This document shows, piece by piece, positions 7,682 to 16,333 of a stretch of 42,877 nucleotides of DNA (position 1 is the stretch's first letter; the number at the start of each line of letters is the position of its first letter). The stretch lies in the NCBI GenBank assembly GCA_963643215.1, contig CAVIJY010000010.1, positions 1 through 42,877 on the forward strand, read 5' to 3'. This DNA is from Darwinimomas sp963643215 (GTDB lineage: Bacteria > Bacillota > Clostridia > Lachnospirales > Lachnospiraceae). The notes below the pieces were generated by a model, which did not search any database, was not told the DNA's origin, and saw nothing but the letters and a program-made list of their open reading frames with translations. Made by a program: the position numbers and the translations under genes.

Positions 7682-9337
7682 TCACCACTTTATAGCTTGC
7701 CAGCCGTCAGCCGTAGAAAATCCCAGTCTCCATACCGCCACACCCGCAAGCTCCTGCTGCCTGAACAGATCAAGCTTCAGCTTCAGCGATTCGGCATCCT
7801 CCAGCCATAGCCGGTTTTCTCCGTCCGCGCTGCTGCAGCTGCCGTAGTACTGACCTATATCCGAATCCCATGTCATGGACACACCGTTGTCTGATATCCA
7901 TCTGGCCGCTGTATCAAGCCCTACCGCCTTGCTGGTTGTGCCTGTGGCGCTCACTGTCCATATGCGTGTATAGAACGGCACTGCACCTATGAGCTTGTCT
8001 GCGGGAACCTCCTCAAGCGCCTTCATGATTCCTTCATATACGAAAGGATACGATGCCACGCTTCCGGCCTCACCTCCGGAGTAATGCTCGTCATAGCCCA
8101 TATTTATCACATAATCGGCAAATACCCCCTGAACATCACGCCGGTAGAAGAGATTGTAGCTCTGTGTATTCGGATTGTCCACGGAGATGATGATCCCGTA
8201 TTTATGCGCCTCTATCGACAGCTCCCTGATAAACTGCGCAAAATGCAGCGAGGCCTCTCTGGGCATGTTCTCAAAGTCTATATTTATACCGTCCAGTTCA
8301 TACTCTCTCGCCTTCGATATCAGTCCGCTTACCAGATTGCCCCTGGCTGTCATATCCGACAGCAGCACCGCTGATTTCACGGAATCATCGAAGTTATCAA
8401 CCAGACCCCAGACCTGTATGCCCGCTTCATGAAGCTTTTCCGTGTATGCCTTATCTGCAAGTGATGCGAACTCTCCTTCATTGCCCCTCAGTGAAAACCA
8501 GGTGGGCGATACCACATTTACTCCCTCGGTCTCCTCAAGCAGTGAGCTGATGCTGTCATTCATCTTTGAATTGTCGACCTGATGCCATGCCAGACATATC
8601 TTATACGGCAGCGATACACCGGCATAGACCGGCTCCTCATATGTGCTCACATATGTGACTGTCTTTGCCTGCGAATACAGACATTTCCTGAGAACCCAGC
8701 CCTGATATCCGTCCTGTGTCGCTACCTTGGCCATAGCCCGCGCAGGCAGACGCTCCAGCCCGGCATACGGATCATCCAGAATCCTCAGCTCCTCTCCCGT
8801 CTCAAGCTCGCGTACGGTCTTTGTCTTTATCGAATCTCCCTCATGAAGCAGTGTCGACTCGGCCACCTCAAGCGTCTGGTAGCTGCTCTGCTCCTTCCAT
8901 ATGAAAACCCGCTTTGCGTCCCCTTCCAGATATGTCTGCACCGCGATATCTGTATGATAATTCACCACCTCGAGTGAGATATATGCCTTATCATCCTTGT
9001 ATATCAGATCGTTATCGCCGTAATAAAGCACCTCATCAGGCATTGTATATAATATGAGCTTTCGAGTATCGTCCACATAAAATGTGGGATTGAGCTCCTC
9101 TATCACCCATTCGTACGGGAAGAATACTCTGGAGTCTCTGGAGATTCCGTGTACATCCAGCAGATCTCCGTTCACGATGATGGCTGTTTCCTCTCCGGAG
9201 ACTTTAAACAGCTCCTGTGAGGATATGATCTCCCTGTTGGGTTTATTATCCAGAAACCATGTAACTGCAAGATAACCGATGCACATGAGCACGGCCGCTG
9301 CCAGAAGTATCAGCAATGTTGTGATTCTTTTCTTCAT
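7682..9337 (-). CDS. Membrane-anchored SH3/GH18-like glycosidase
   Basis: A 551-residue exported protein with an N-terminal signal anchor (about 7-27). Next is a copper-amine-oxidase-N-like/beta region (about 45-150), an SH3b-like segment (about 165-222, with QGWVLRKC) and a C-terminal glycoside hydrolase family 18 TIM barrel (about 245-551). The GH18 active-site motif DGINIDFE is at 349-356, with both the Asp and the catalytic Glu356 present. This layout resembles spore-cortex or cell-wall GH18 proteins of the YaaH/YdhD kind, so a role in peptidoglycan or glycan turnover outside the membrane is inferred. The start is ATG 9337, with GGAGAG at good spacing; an in-frame ATG at 9355 lacks one. 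Confidence 0.85.
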   Translation of the reverse strand: MKKRITTLLILLAAAVLMCIGYLAVTWFLDNKPNREIISSQELFKVSGEETAIIVNGDLLDVHGISRDSRVFFPYEWVIEELNPTFYVDDTRKLILYTMPDEVLYYGDNDLIYKDDKAYISLEVVNYHTDIAVQTYLEGDAKRVFIWKEQSSYQTLEVAESTLLHEGDSIKTKTVRELETGEELRILDDPYAGLERLPARAMAKVATQDGYQGWVLRKCLYSQAKTVTYVSTYEEPVYAGVSLPYKICLAWHQVDNSKMNDSISSLLEETEGVNVVSPTWFSLRGNEGEFASLADKAYTEKLHEAGIQVWGLVDNFDDSVKSAVLLSDMTARGNLVSGLISKAREYELDGINIDFENMPREASLHFAQFIRELSIEAHKYGIIISVDNPNTQSYNLFYRRDVQGVFADYVINMGYDEHYSGGEAGSVASYPFVYEGIMKALEEVPADKLIGAVPFYTRIWTVSATGTTSKAVGLDTAARWISDNGVSMTWDSDIGQYYGSCSSADGENRLWLEDAESLKLKLDLFRQQELAGVAVWRLGFSTADGWQAIKW

Positions 9338-9385
9338 CCGGTTCTCTCCAATCATCCTCTTCCCGCTGCATTTCCGCTCATACAG

Positions 9386-9411
9386 CTTAGGGAGCCTTAC
9401 GGCTCCCTAAG
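9386..9411. other. Perfect hairpin in intergenic region
   Basis: An 11-bp perfect stem (CTTAGGGAGCC and complement) with a 4-nt loop lies between the GH18 gene and the small gene at 9497. It lies downstream of the small gene and upstream of the GH18 gene. There is no T-tract on either strand, so it may be an attenuator, an mRNA-end stabiliser or a weak terminator. Confidence 0.45.
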
Positions 9412-9496
9412 TATAGCATAAGTCGTTATTCAGTTTTTATCTCATCCAGATTATCCGATATGCCTCCTTTTCGTATGTCACTGCTGCATTGCGGCA

Positions 9497-9733
9497 TCAC
9501 ACTCGGCAATACCGTTTTTTTACCTTGTCAAATCTTATTTCTCTAAGGACACCTGTGGAAGAGTCCACGATGAAATCTCCCATATAGTACCAACCGGCGC
9601 TGTCGGAGACTCTGACTATCTTATGCCAATGTCTTTCATCTTCTACGCCGTCGACGAATATTTTGACTCCCTTATTCTTATATCGGCGCAGACCACTGAT
9701 ATAGGAACGTCTGTCATCTTCGCTCAGACTCAT
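9497..9733 (-). CDS. Small hypothetical protein
   Basis: A 78-residue soluble protein, rich in basic residues and aromatics, with no signal peptide or membrane helix. Segments such as KGVKIFVDG, HWHKIVRV and GWYYMGDFIV look like a compact beta-rich fold. The start is the ATG at 9733, served by AAGGAG (complement of 9740-9745) at 6-nt spacing; an upstream GTG at 9760 has no such site. No family was recognised. The clear ribosome binding site and protein-like composition argue that it is a real gene. Confidence 0.6.
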   Translation of the reverse strand: MSLSEDDRRSYISGLRRYKNKGVKIFVDGVEDERHWHKIVRVSDSAGWYYMGDFIVDSSTGVLREIRFDKVKKRYCRV

Positions 9734-9760
9734 CTGCAGCTCCTTAATGGCCGCTGTCAC

Positions 9761-10263
9761 GACCCGTCAGTTTCTAAATCCAAACATGCTTTACAAAGCG
9801 CCCTTGTTTATGTATCATTGCATAGCGGTGCCCGAAGCATTTTGTGTCATTGTGCGGAATATACTCCGCATATTACAGGATACATGATCCTCGGGGGATG
9901 TTTGCGTGACACCTCATTTCCCTTAGGACCGCTTCTTTGACGGCGTACCGTCCGAACATGTGGTTGTATTTTCAGTGATCCTGTTCCTTGTCGCCGCCGA
10001 AAGTAGCATGCAGATGAGCCTTGCGAATCATAGTTCAAACGCTTTCATTCTTTTAGTCTTCTTCGTTAATAATTGGATGTAATTAGATGGGTTATAGATC
10101 ATCAGATTATCAGTAGCTCCCCTGTATATCGGTTTCAAGGGAGACGATTCAGAACTTTCGGTTCGTTAGGCCTCACCTCCTTTTGAGGCTCATCTCCATG
10201 GCAACATGGTAACTCTTCACAGAATATTCAGATTTTCGAAACCATGTTCGACCGGCTGTGCCG
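9761..10263. other. Long gene-free stretch with several small hairpins
   Basis: About 500 nt without a convincing gene on either strand. It contains short perfect hairpins: TGCGGA/TCCGCA (9853-9870), AGGAT/ATCCT (9877-9891), GACGG-CGTA-CCGTC (9939-9952) and CCATG-GCAA-CATGG with a GNRA-type loop (10196-10209). A CTCCC/GGGAG pair lies near 10117-10143. It could hold a small RNA or decayed coding sequence. No tmRNA, RNase P, SRP RNA or known riboswitch motif was recognised. Confidence 0.4.
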
Positions 10264-10292
10264 TTGCAAACCTATATTTTTGGTTGTATATT
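10264..10292 (+). promoter_or_regulatory. mecA promoter
   Basis: TTGCAA (10264-10269), 17-nt spacer, TATATT (10287-10292). It lies 40 nt before the mecA start codon, with the ribosome binding site in between. Confidence 0.7.
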
Positions 10293-10331
10293 GAACAGTG
10301 TAAGTCCCGAACGAAAGGAGGGGCGCAAAGC

Positions 10332-10997
10332 ATGAAAATTGAACGATTGAATGAAAACCAGATCCGCTGTACTCTTACAAGTCTCGATCTGAGCATGCGC
10401 AACCTCAAGCTCAATGAGCTCTCCTACGGAAGCGACAAGGTTCAGCGGCTTTTTCGCGAAATGATACAGAAAGCCTATTCAGAGTTTGGATTTGAAATCG
10501 AAGGCATGCCCGTCATGATTGAAGCCATGCCGCTGTCCGACGAGAGTGTGACTCTCGTCATCACCAAGATAGACGAGCCGGAGGAAATCGATACGAGATT
10601 CTCAAGATTTACGCCTGATAGCAGTGATTTCAATATATTCGATATATCCGCGGATATCGAGGGCGCTGACAGTCTCGAAGGCGCTCCGGGTCGTGAGAGT
10701 CAGGGTGCCGTCAGGGTGTTCGTATTTGAAACTCTGGACGAGATCTCGGATGCTGCCAGGTCTATAGGACACTCCTATGTAGGTGACAGTATCCTGTACA
10801 AGGATGCGGAAAGCGGGAGGTATCATCTGCTGCTGGACGGCACCGGCTGCAATGAAACCATCTTTGCCAGCACCTGCAATACGCTTTCAGAGTATGCGCG
10901 TTCCACACGCAACAACTATTCAAGCAAGGCTTATTATCAGGAGCATTATGATCTGATCATAGATACCAAGGCGCTTGAGGTTCTGTCTAAAATCTGA
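10332..10997 (+). CDS. mecA: MecA-type ClpC adaptor protein
   Basis: Adaptor that delivers substrates to the ClpCP protease; in Bacillus it represses competence. The 221-residue protein begins MKIERLNENQIRCTLTSLDL, the recognisable MecA N-terminal substrate-binding domain. An acidic linker (about 90-125) follows, then a C-terminal domain (about 130-221) containing VFVFETLDEISDAAR, DSILYKDAESGRYHLLL and a final EHYDLIIDTKALEVL. The start at 10332 follows AAAGGAGGGG (10314-10323). The open frame extends upstream to 10206, but that extension is non-coding leader. It stands alone, with its own promoter and terminator. Confidence 0.9.
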   Translation: MKIERLNENQIRCTLTSLDLSMRNLKLNELSYGSDKVQRLFREMIQKAYSEFGFEIEGMPVMIEAMPLSDESVTLVITKIDEPEEIDTRFSRFTPDSSDFNIFDISADIEGADSLEGAPGRESQGAVRVFVFETLDEISDAARSIGHSYVGDSILYKDAESGRYHLLLDGTGCNETIFASTCNTLSEYARSTRNNYSSKAYYQEHYDLIIDTKALEVLSKI

Positions 10998-10998
10998 A

Positions 10999-11028
10999 AT
11001 ACAGCCCGCTGTGCGGGCTGTATTTTTT
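10999..11028 (+). terminator. mecA intrinsic terminator
   Basis: A perfect 11-bp stem, ATACAGCCCGC (10999-11009) and its complement (11013-11023), with a TGT loop is followed by a six-T run. It begins 2 nt after the mecA stop. Confidence 0.95.
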
Positions 11029-11122
11029 GTTCTTTTATTCAAACATAGGTTCGCTGTGCTGCGCCGCAGACGGCTAATGCATGCTTGTGTCTTTGCTGTG
11101 CTTCATGCCTCTATATATAGAC

Positions 11123-11911
11123 TCATCCTTCAATGAGCTCCCTGAGCACCAGAAGTCCGGCTCTGCCGTTTTCGGCAACCGTGTGAGCTCCGCTTGTCTC
11201 GATGGATATCGAGGATGCATGACCTGCCTTAAGAACCGGCTCCAGAAGCCTTCGATATGCAGGGATCATATCCTTTGTAGGATATCCTCTGAATTCATAC
11301 GGAGGCTGCGCAATGTGAAGATGTGTAAACAGCTCTGCGCCCTCCTCATACGCTGACTCAGGGGTGTCATTTACCATCAGCTGATACAGATCGCATACCA
11401 TACCGAGATTGTCGATACCCTCGGCTCTCAGCTCCCGCACCATCCTGATATCATCAGAAAGCACCGTGCCGAACTGGCAGTCTACATTGTTCAGAGTCTC
11501 CCAATTGGCTGCAAGACCGTATTTCTTCGCTGCCTCGCAGAATATACGGACAAACTGCTTTCCCTGCTCGAGAGCAAGATCCCTGTCGTACCCTGCCGGA
11601 AGCTTTCTGGAGTTCGGAGAGCCAAGTCCCAGCGCCTTGCCGCCGAGTTGACTCAGCCGCTTTGCTATCATCCCGGCATAGTCTCTGGCGATATTCTCAT
11701 CAAAGCTCTCGCCGCAAAATGCTACATTTGCCGGAACCAGGGCGTTAAAGCCTATACACTCAAGACCGCCTGACTTTATGGTCTCTGCGAGCTTCTCCGT
11801 CTCTTCGTCTGTCAGTCCCGCAACATAGGCTCCCCGAAGCTCGATATAGTCATATCCGAGCTCCTTGAGCAGCCTGTAGTCTGTCATCTCTGCGCATATG
11901 CCGTATCTCAT
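11123..11911 (-). CDS. Sugar phosphate isomerase/epimerase-like TIM barrel
   Basis: A 262-residue protein of the xylose-isomerase-like / AP endonuclease 2 TIM-barrel superfamily. Seen: an N-terminal strand MRYGICAEM, GYDYIELRG, the GGLECIGFNAL strand, a central Glu in NWETLNN, the metal-ligand-like VCDLYQLMVN and HLHIAQP, and a late SISIETSG. These match the acidic and His metal ligands expected for isomerases/epimerases. The substrate is unknown. The start at ATG 11911 has AAAGGA upstream. It lies 14 nt downstream of the DUF1858 gene, so the two are cotranscribed. Confidence 0.78.
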   Translation of the reverse strand: MRYGICAEMTDYRLLKELGYDYIELRGAYVAGLTDEETEKLAETIKSGGLECIGFNALVPANVAFCGESFDENIARDYAGMIAKRLSQLGGKALGLGSPNSRKLPAGYDRDLALEQGKQFVRIFCEAAKKYGLAANWETLNNVDCQFGTVLSDDIRMVRELRAEGIDNLGMVCDLYQLMVNDTPESAYEEGAELFTHLHIAQPPYEFRGYPTKDMIPAYRRLLEPVLKAGHASSISIETSGAHTVAENGRAGLLVLRELIEG

Positions 11912-11925
11912 CGCTGCATTTCCTT

Positions 11926-12120
11926 TCATCCGAAGATCTCGTTGAGCTGTGATACCAGTACATCGCAGTCTATACCATGTACTGCGCATGCCTCCTCAAG
12001 CGATTCCATCTGTGAAGAGGGGCATCCGATGCAATGCATTCCCGCCTGCATGAGCGCTCCTGCTATATCAGAATTCTCGGCAAGCAGGTCTCCTATCAAT
12101 CTGTCCTTTGTAATAGTCAT
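11926..12120 (-). CDS. DUF1858 domain protein
   Basis: A 64-residue protein matching the DUF1858 type: MTITKDRLIGDLL, a middle segment GMHCIGCPSS with a CxxC pair, then EEACAVHGID. Such domains occur alone or attached to hybrid-cluster or redox proteins; the paired cysteines suggest metal or redox binding, but the function is not established. The start is ATG 12120 behind GGAGG. It is the first gene of a two-gene unit with the TIM-barrel protein and has its own good promoter. Confidence 0.85.
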   Translation of the reverse strand: MTITKDRLIGDLLAENSDIAGALMQAGMHCIGCPSSQMESLEEACAVHGIDCDVLVSQLNEIFG

Positions 12121-12233
12121 AGATACCTCCATGTATTTGTGTAAATCTGTGCGTCTCATATACGAGCACATTCCGTGTGTGAACATCGGCTGCGGCATGC
12201 TGCTATCGCACTGTCCGCCTCCGTCGGTATCAC

Positions 12234-12262
12234 ATATTAAAGCATATTTTCTGTCCGGTCAA
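12234..12262 (-). promoter_or_regulatory. Promoter of the DUF1858/TIM-barrel unit
   Basis: Minus strand: TTGACC (12262-12257), 17-nt spacer, TAATAT (12239-12234). It lies between the pncB stop and the DUF1858 start, so the pair need not depend on pncB transcription. Confidence 0.75.
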
Positions 12263-12320
12263 CTCAGATACCTTTGCGGCCTGAATCCCCGATCGCTTCG
12301 CAGTCTGCCTTTCGTCCGCA

Positions 12321-13775
12321 TCAGCTCTCTCGGCTGTCCCGCAGCATGGCATCCTTCATATCCCAGAGCCGTCTTGACAGATCCACATAAACCTCATGCG
12401 GATTGGAGAGCCGCTTTGTCTCCGGCCACAGCGTTCCCAGCTCCTCCTTGCATATTTTCTGTATCGTCATGACCTCGGGTGAGTCATATACCCGCTCTCC
12501 GGCCTTAAATACCGGGACCAGAAGTTCCCTCATCCTATAGCTTCCGCCTGCCAGCTTCGTCTGCTTCCATGTGTCTACCGGGTCAAAGAGCAACATAGGT
12601 TCCTCAGGATCGAAGCATTCATCCGCCAGACATATAAGGTCGGCGATCACCATGCCGTTGTTCTTGTCGTAGATGCGGTATATCGTCTTGTTTCCGGGAT
12701 TCGTTATCTTCTCCGCATTTTCAGAAAGTTTGATCTTCGGGAGAAATTCCCCCGTTTCAGGATCTCTGACTGCAGCCAGCTTGTAAACGCCTCCGAATGA
12801 AGGCTGCCCCTTGGATGTGATCAGATTGGTGCCCACTCCGTATGAGTCTATTCTGGCTCCCTGAAACTTCAATGAGGTGATCAGCTCCTCATCCAGATCA
12901 TTGGAGGCGCATATCCCGGCATTGGGAAAGCCTGCCTCATCAAGCATCCGGCGGGCACACTTTGACAGGTATGCCAGATCACCCGAATCCAGTCGTATGC
13001 CGATGTGTTCTGTGCTAAGTCCCTGCTCCTGCATCCATTTAAATGTTTCTATGGCATGCGGCACTCCGCTTCGCAGAGTATCGTATGTATCTACCAGAAG
13101 GGTGCATGCATGCGGATAGAGCCTCGCATATGCCTTAAATGCCTCCAGCTCGCTCGGGAAGCTCATGATCCACGAATGTGCGTGCGTACCCATGACAGGA
13201 ATGTTGAAGAGTTTTCCGCACAGTACATTGCTGGTTCCCACGCAGCCGGCGATCACAGCTGCTCTCGCGCCATATGTTCCCGCATCCGGTCCCTGCGCCC
13301 TGCGAAGCCCGAATTCCATGACAGGAGCCCCCTCTGCCGCATAGCACACCCGGTATGCCTTTGTAGCTATAAGTGACTGATGATTTAATATATTCAGCAC
13401 AGCCGGCTCTATCAGCTGCGCCTGCATGATGGGAGCCACAACCTTCAGCATCGGCTCGCGCGGAAACATAGGCGTTCCCTCAGGTATCGCATATATATCT
13501 CCGGTAAATCTGAAATCTCTGAGATATTCCAGAAAATCATCTCTGAATATGCCCGTCGATTTCAGATATTCGATATCGTCGTTTGAAAAATGCAGGTTCT
13601 CTATATACTCAATCACCTGCTGCAGACCTGCACATATGGCAAAGCCGTTTCCGTTCGGATTGCTGCGGTAGAATGCATCAAAAACTACCGTCTCGTTCCT
13701 GTCTTTCTCATAGAAATATCCCTGCATCATCGTCAGCTCATACAGGTCTGTAAGCAATGTCAGGCTTCGTTCCAT
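12321..13775 (-). CDS. pncB: Nicotinate phosphoribosyltransferase
   Basis: Converts nicotinate and PRPP to nicotinate mononucleotide with ATP hydrolysis, feeding NAD salvage. The 484-residue length fits the long Firmicute form. Motifs seen: the N-terminal TDLYELTMMQGYF, FAICAGLQQVIEYI, GLRRAQGPDAG (substrate and PRPP pocket), GTHAHSWIMSF with the phospho-acceptor-type His, and HIGIRLDSGDLAYLSK. The start is ATG 13775 with AAGGAG upstream. The product route connects functionally with the NAD kinase at the left end of the window, although the genes are unlinked transcriptionally. Confidence 0.94.
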   Translation of the reverse strand: MERSLTLLTDLYELTMMQGYFYEKDRNETVVFDAFYRSNPNGNGFAICAGLQQVIEYIENLHFSNDDIEYLKSTGIFRDDFLEYLRDFRFTGDIYAIPEGTPMFPREPMLKVVAPIMQAQLIEPAVLNILNHQSLIATKAYRVCYAAEGAPVMEFGLRRAQGPDAGTYGARAAVIAGCVGTSNVLCGKLFNIPVMGTHAHSWIMSFPSELEAFKAYARLYPHACTLLVDTYDTLRSGVPHAIETFKWMQEQGLSTEHIGIRLDSGDLAYLSKCARRMLDEAGFPNAGICASNDLDEELITSLKFQGARIDSYGVGTNLITSKGQPSFGGVYKLAAVRDPETGEFLPKIKLSENAEKITNPGNKTIYRIYDKNNGMVIADLICLADECFDPEEPMLLFDPVDTWKQTKLAGGSYRMRELLVPVFKAGERVYDSPEVMTIQKICKEELGTLWPETKRLSNPHEVYVDLSRRLWDMKDAMLRDSRES

Positions 13776-13938
13776 ATTCAGGCTCCTTATCGTATGTTTT
13801 TCTTTTCGTGCGCTGCCATCGCGCTTCACTGCCTTAATGTTAAATTTATAGCGAATCTACGCGGTTTCTACGCATTTGTTTTACTCCAAATGCCCGAAAA
13901 TAGCAATTGAAACCATCCGCAACCGTCGCCAATGGCGC

Positions 13939-13968
13939 TTTACTTTTAAAAATCTTGTGATATATAAT
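13939..13968 (+). promoter_or_regulatory. Ferredoxin gene promoter
   Basis: TTTACT (13939-13944), 18-nt spacer, TATAAT (13963-13968). It lies 45 nt before the ferredoxin start. Confidence 0.7.
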
Positions 13969-14013
13969 GATGGTGCTTTAGTTTGAGACTCAATCAAAAA
14001 GGAGGAAATTTCA

Positions 14014-14184
14014 ATGGCTCACAGAATCACTGATGCCTGTGTAGCATGCGGAACTTGCGAGAGCGAGTGCCCCATGAACTGCATCTCTGCAGGCGACGGA
14101 ATCTATGTGATCGACGCTGATACATGCGTAGATTGCGGAACTTGCGCAGCTGTATGCCCCAACGACGCTATCGTAGCTGAATAA
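14014..14184 (+). CDS. 2[4Fe-4S] ferredoxin
   Basis: A 56-residue clostridial-type electron carrier. Two cluster motifs of form CxxCxxCxxxCP are complete: C9, C12, C15, C19-P20 and C38, C41, C44, C48-P49. The two halves show the usual internal duplication (ACVACGTCESECP and TCVDCGTCAAVCP). The start is ATG 14014 behind GGAGG (14001-14005). The gene is monocistronic, with a promoter at 13939-13968 and a terminator right after it, as expected for a highly expressed soluble redox protein in an anaerobe. Confidence 0.96.
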   Translation: MAHRITDACVACGTCESECPMNCISAGDGIYVIDADTCVDCGTCAAVCPNDAIVAE

Positions 14185-14217
14185 TCGCACAGGATTGAAA
14201 ATCATAATGAGGGTAAC

Positions 14218-14250
14218 AATGCCGGGAGATGATCTCCCGGCATTATTGTT
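14218..14250 (+). terminator. Ferredoxin terminator, possibly bidirectional
   Basis: A perfect 12-bp stem, AATGCCGGGAGA (14218-14229) and its complement (14233-14244), with a TGA loop is followed by ATTGTTT. It lies between the ferredoxin and the convergent dnaB gene, whose stop is at 14252, so it may serve both. Confidence 0.85.
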
Positions 14251-14251
14251 T

Positions 14252-15586
14252 CTATCTGGCGATATTTACAAATCTGGTCGTATCGGCCTTCCACATCAGG
14301 GTCACGGTTCCGATCGGGCCGTTGCGCTGCTTGGCTATGATAACCTCAGCCTCGCCCGGGTGCTCGGTATCCTTGTTGTAGTATTCGTCCCTGTACAGGA
14401 ACATAACCACATCCGCGTCCTGCTCGATCGCCCCGGACTCACGCAGATCCGAAAGCATCGGTCTGTGATCGGTACGCTGCTCCGGTGCGCGGGAGAGCTG
14501 GGAGAGAGCTATAACCGGACACTGCATCTCTCTGGCCAGTGCCTTGAGATTTCTTGATATATCCGATATCTCCTGCTGACGCGACGCGTCATTTCTCCCG
14601 CTTCCTTTCATCAGCTGCAGATAGTCTATGACTATCAGATCCAGTCCCTTCTCCAGCTTCATCTTCCGGCAGCGGCTTCTCATCTCGGTTACGCTGATAG
14701 CCGGTGTATCATCAATCTCCAGATTGGCACCACTCACCTGCACTGCGCCCTTGATCAGCTCGTCCCACTCCATCTCATTCAGATTGCCTGTTCTCAGCTT
14801 CTGAGCATCTACTCCCGACTGTGACGAAAGCATACGCATAACCAGCTGATCCCGGCTCATCTCCAGTGAAAACATGATGCAGGGTCTTTTCTTTTTTATA
14901 GCCACAGTGTTGAGCACATTCAGGACAAATGCTGTCTTGCCCATAGACGGTCTTGCTGCTATAAGCACGAAATCCGAGGGCTGGAAGCCGGTTGTACGAT
15001 TGTCCAGATCTATAAATCCGGTCGGTATGCCGGTCACTATCTCCTTTGTCTGACTGGCCGCATCTATTTTTGCCAGCACATCCTCTGTCACCCGTGATAT
15101 AGGAATCAGCTCATTGCTGCCTCCGGTCTGGATCACATTGAATATGTCATGCTCCGTCTTCTGAAGTATATCCTCTACCGATTCTCTTCCTGCATAGCAT
15201 GTATTGGCGATATCCTCATTAACCCGTATCAGGCGTCTTAGCACAGCCTTTTCGTGAACGATGGTCGCGTACGATCTGATATTGACCGCTGTCGGCACGG
15301 TATTCATGATCTCCCGGAAATTGTCCAGGCTGTAAAGCTCCTCAGGGACATCCTTCTCCTTGAGCCGATCCTGCACCGTAACCAGATCTATGGGCGCACC
15401 CTCGTTGTACAGATCTATCATGCACTCATACATGAGACCGTAGGATGCGGTATAAAAATCATCCTTTGAAAGAATCTCCGCAGCTGCGGCTGCCCCCTCC
15501 TTGTCCAGCAGCATGGCGCCTATGACCGACTGCTCAGCCTCTGTGCTGTGAGGAAGTACCCGTTTTAATATCGCTTCATCTTCCAT
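14252..15586 (-). CDS. dnaB: Replicative DNA helicase
   Basis: Hexameric 5'-3' helicase of the replication fork, 444 residues. The N-terminal domain (LPHSTEAEQSVIGAMLLD) is followed by the RecA-like ATPase domain. That domain has Walker A ARPSMGKT at 211-218, a Walker B-like LDLIVIDYLQLM, the GRNDASRQQEISDISRNLK loop and LSQLSR. The start is ATG 15586 with AAGGAAG upstream. It follows rplI by 54 nt in the conserved rplI-dnaB order of Firmicutes. Intact, with no intein. Confidence 0.96.
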   Translation of the reverse strand: MEDEAILKRVLPHSTEAEQSVIGAMLLDKEGAAAAAEILSKDDFYTASYGLMYECMIDLYNEGAPIDLVTVQDRLKEKDVPEELYSLDNFREIMNTVPTAVNIRSYATIVHEKAVLRRLIRVNEDIANTCYAGRESVEDILQKTEHDIFNVIQTGGSNELIPISRVTEDVLAKIDAASQTKEIVTGIPTGFIDLDNRTTGFQPSDFVLIAARPSMGKTAFVLNVLNTVAIKKKRPCIMFSLEMSRDQLVMRMLSSQSGVDAQKLRTGNLNEMEWDELIKGAVQVSGANLEIDDTPAISVTEMRSRCRKMKLEKGLDLIVIDYLQLMKGSGRNDASRQQEISDISRNLKALAREMQCPVIALSQLSRAPEQRTDHRPMLSDLRESGAIEQDADVVMFLYRDEYYNKDTEHPGEAEVIIAKQRNGPIGTVTLMWKADTTRFVNIAR

Positions 15587-15640
15587 TCTTTTCTTCCTTA
15601 ACTTAGATCTTGCGTCGGCCTGGCCGCCGCAGGCATAGCC

Positions 15641-16087
15641 TTACAGCTCTGTAACCTTTACATTCAGCGTTCCGGTTACATCCTTGTGGAGCTTTACTCC
15701 TACCTGATATGTTCCGAATGCCTTGATCGGCTCATCCAGCACCAGCTTCTTTTTGTCTATCTCGATATCAAACTGCTCCTTGAGCGAGTCCGCGATCTCC
15801 TTGGTAGAAACTGATCCGAAGGTCCTTCCGCCTTCTCCGCCCTTCATGCCGATATTGACGGTAACCGACGACAGCTTGCCCGCCATCTCCTGCGCCTGCG
15901 CCAGCTGCTCGGCTGCTATCCTTTCGGCATTGGCCTTCTGAAGCTTTAATGTATTCAGTGCGTCTGCCGTAGCCTCAACACCTATCTTCTTCGGAAGCAG
16001 GAAGTTTCTCGCGTATCCCTCGCTGGCCTCTATGACATCGCCTTTCCTGCCCTGTCCCTTGACATCCTTTAAGAGAACAATTTTCAT
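15641..16087 (-). CDS. rplI: 50S ribosomal protein bL9
   Basis: Ribosomal protein of 148 residues. The N-terminal rRNA-binding domain (MKIVLLKDVKGQGRKGD, then the signature GYARNFLLPK) is followed by a long connecting helix and a C-terminal domain ending DVTGTLNVKVTEL. The start is ATG 16087 with AAGGAG upstream. It heads the rplI-dnaB unit. The GdpP-like phosphodiesterase gene often found just before rplI in Firmicutes is absent; purC lies divergently instead. Confidence 0.96.
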   Translation of the reverse strand: MKIVLLKDVKGQGRKGDVIEASEGYARNFLLPKKIGVEATADALNTLKLQKANAERIAAEQLAQAQEMAGKLSSVTVNIGMKGGEGGRTFGSVSTKEIADSLKEQFDIEIDKKKLVLDEPIKAFGTYQVGVKLHKDVTGTLNVKVTEL

Positions 16088-16230
16088 CGCTTTATTCTCC
16101 TTTCTGTGTATGATTACGATTGAGATTCATCTTACCACAGCCGAACTCTTTCGTCATTGGCAAGTTTGACTGATGGTGCATTCGCTGTCTTTGCCGCGTA
16201 TTGCGGGAGGCTTTTCGTGATTATTCTCAA

Positions 16231-16259
16231 TTGTCATAAGCAAATGCTGCACTTACAAT
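16231..16259 (+). promoter_or_regulatory. purC promoter
   Basis: TTGTCA (16231-16236), 17-nt spacer, TACAAT (16254-16259). The leader of about 70 nt contains a CCGGCA/TGCCGG hairpin (16284-16306). It is not followed by a clear T-run, so attenuation is only a possibility. Confidence 0.75.
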
Positions 16260-16333
16260 GAAGTTGTGTCTGCTATTTCATACCCGGCACAGGTTCATCA
16301 TGCCGGAGCATTTTCAAAAGAGGAGATAGGATC

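Noticed and set aside
9386..9411. Perfect hairpin considered as an intrinsic terminator.
   Set aside because: Neither strand has a T-run after the stem, so it is listed only as a hairpin of unknown role.
9847..10038. Minus-strand frames in the gap upstream of mecA, including a short peptide with FGRYAVKEAVLREM.
   Set aside because: Frames are very short, interrupted by stops, and lack ribosome binding sites. They could be gene decay but are not supportable as genes.
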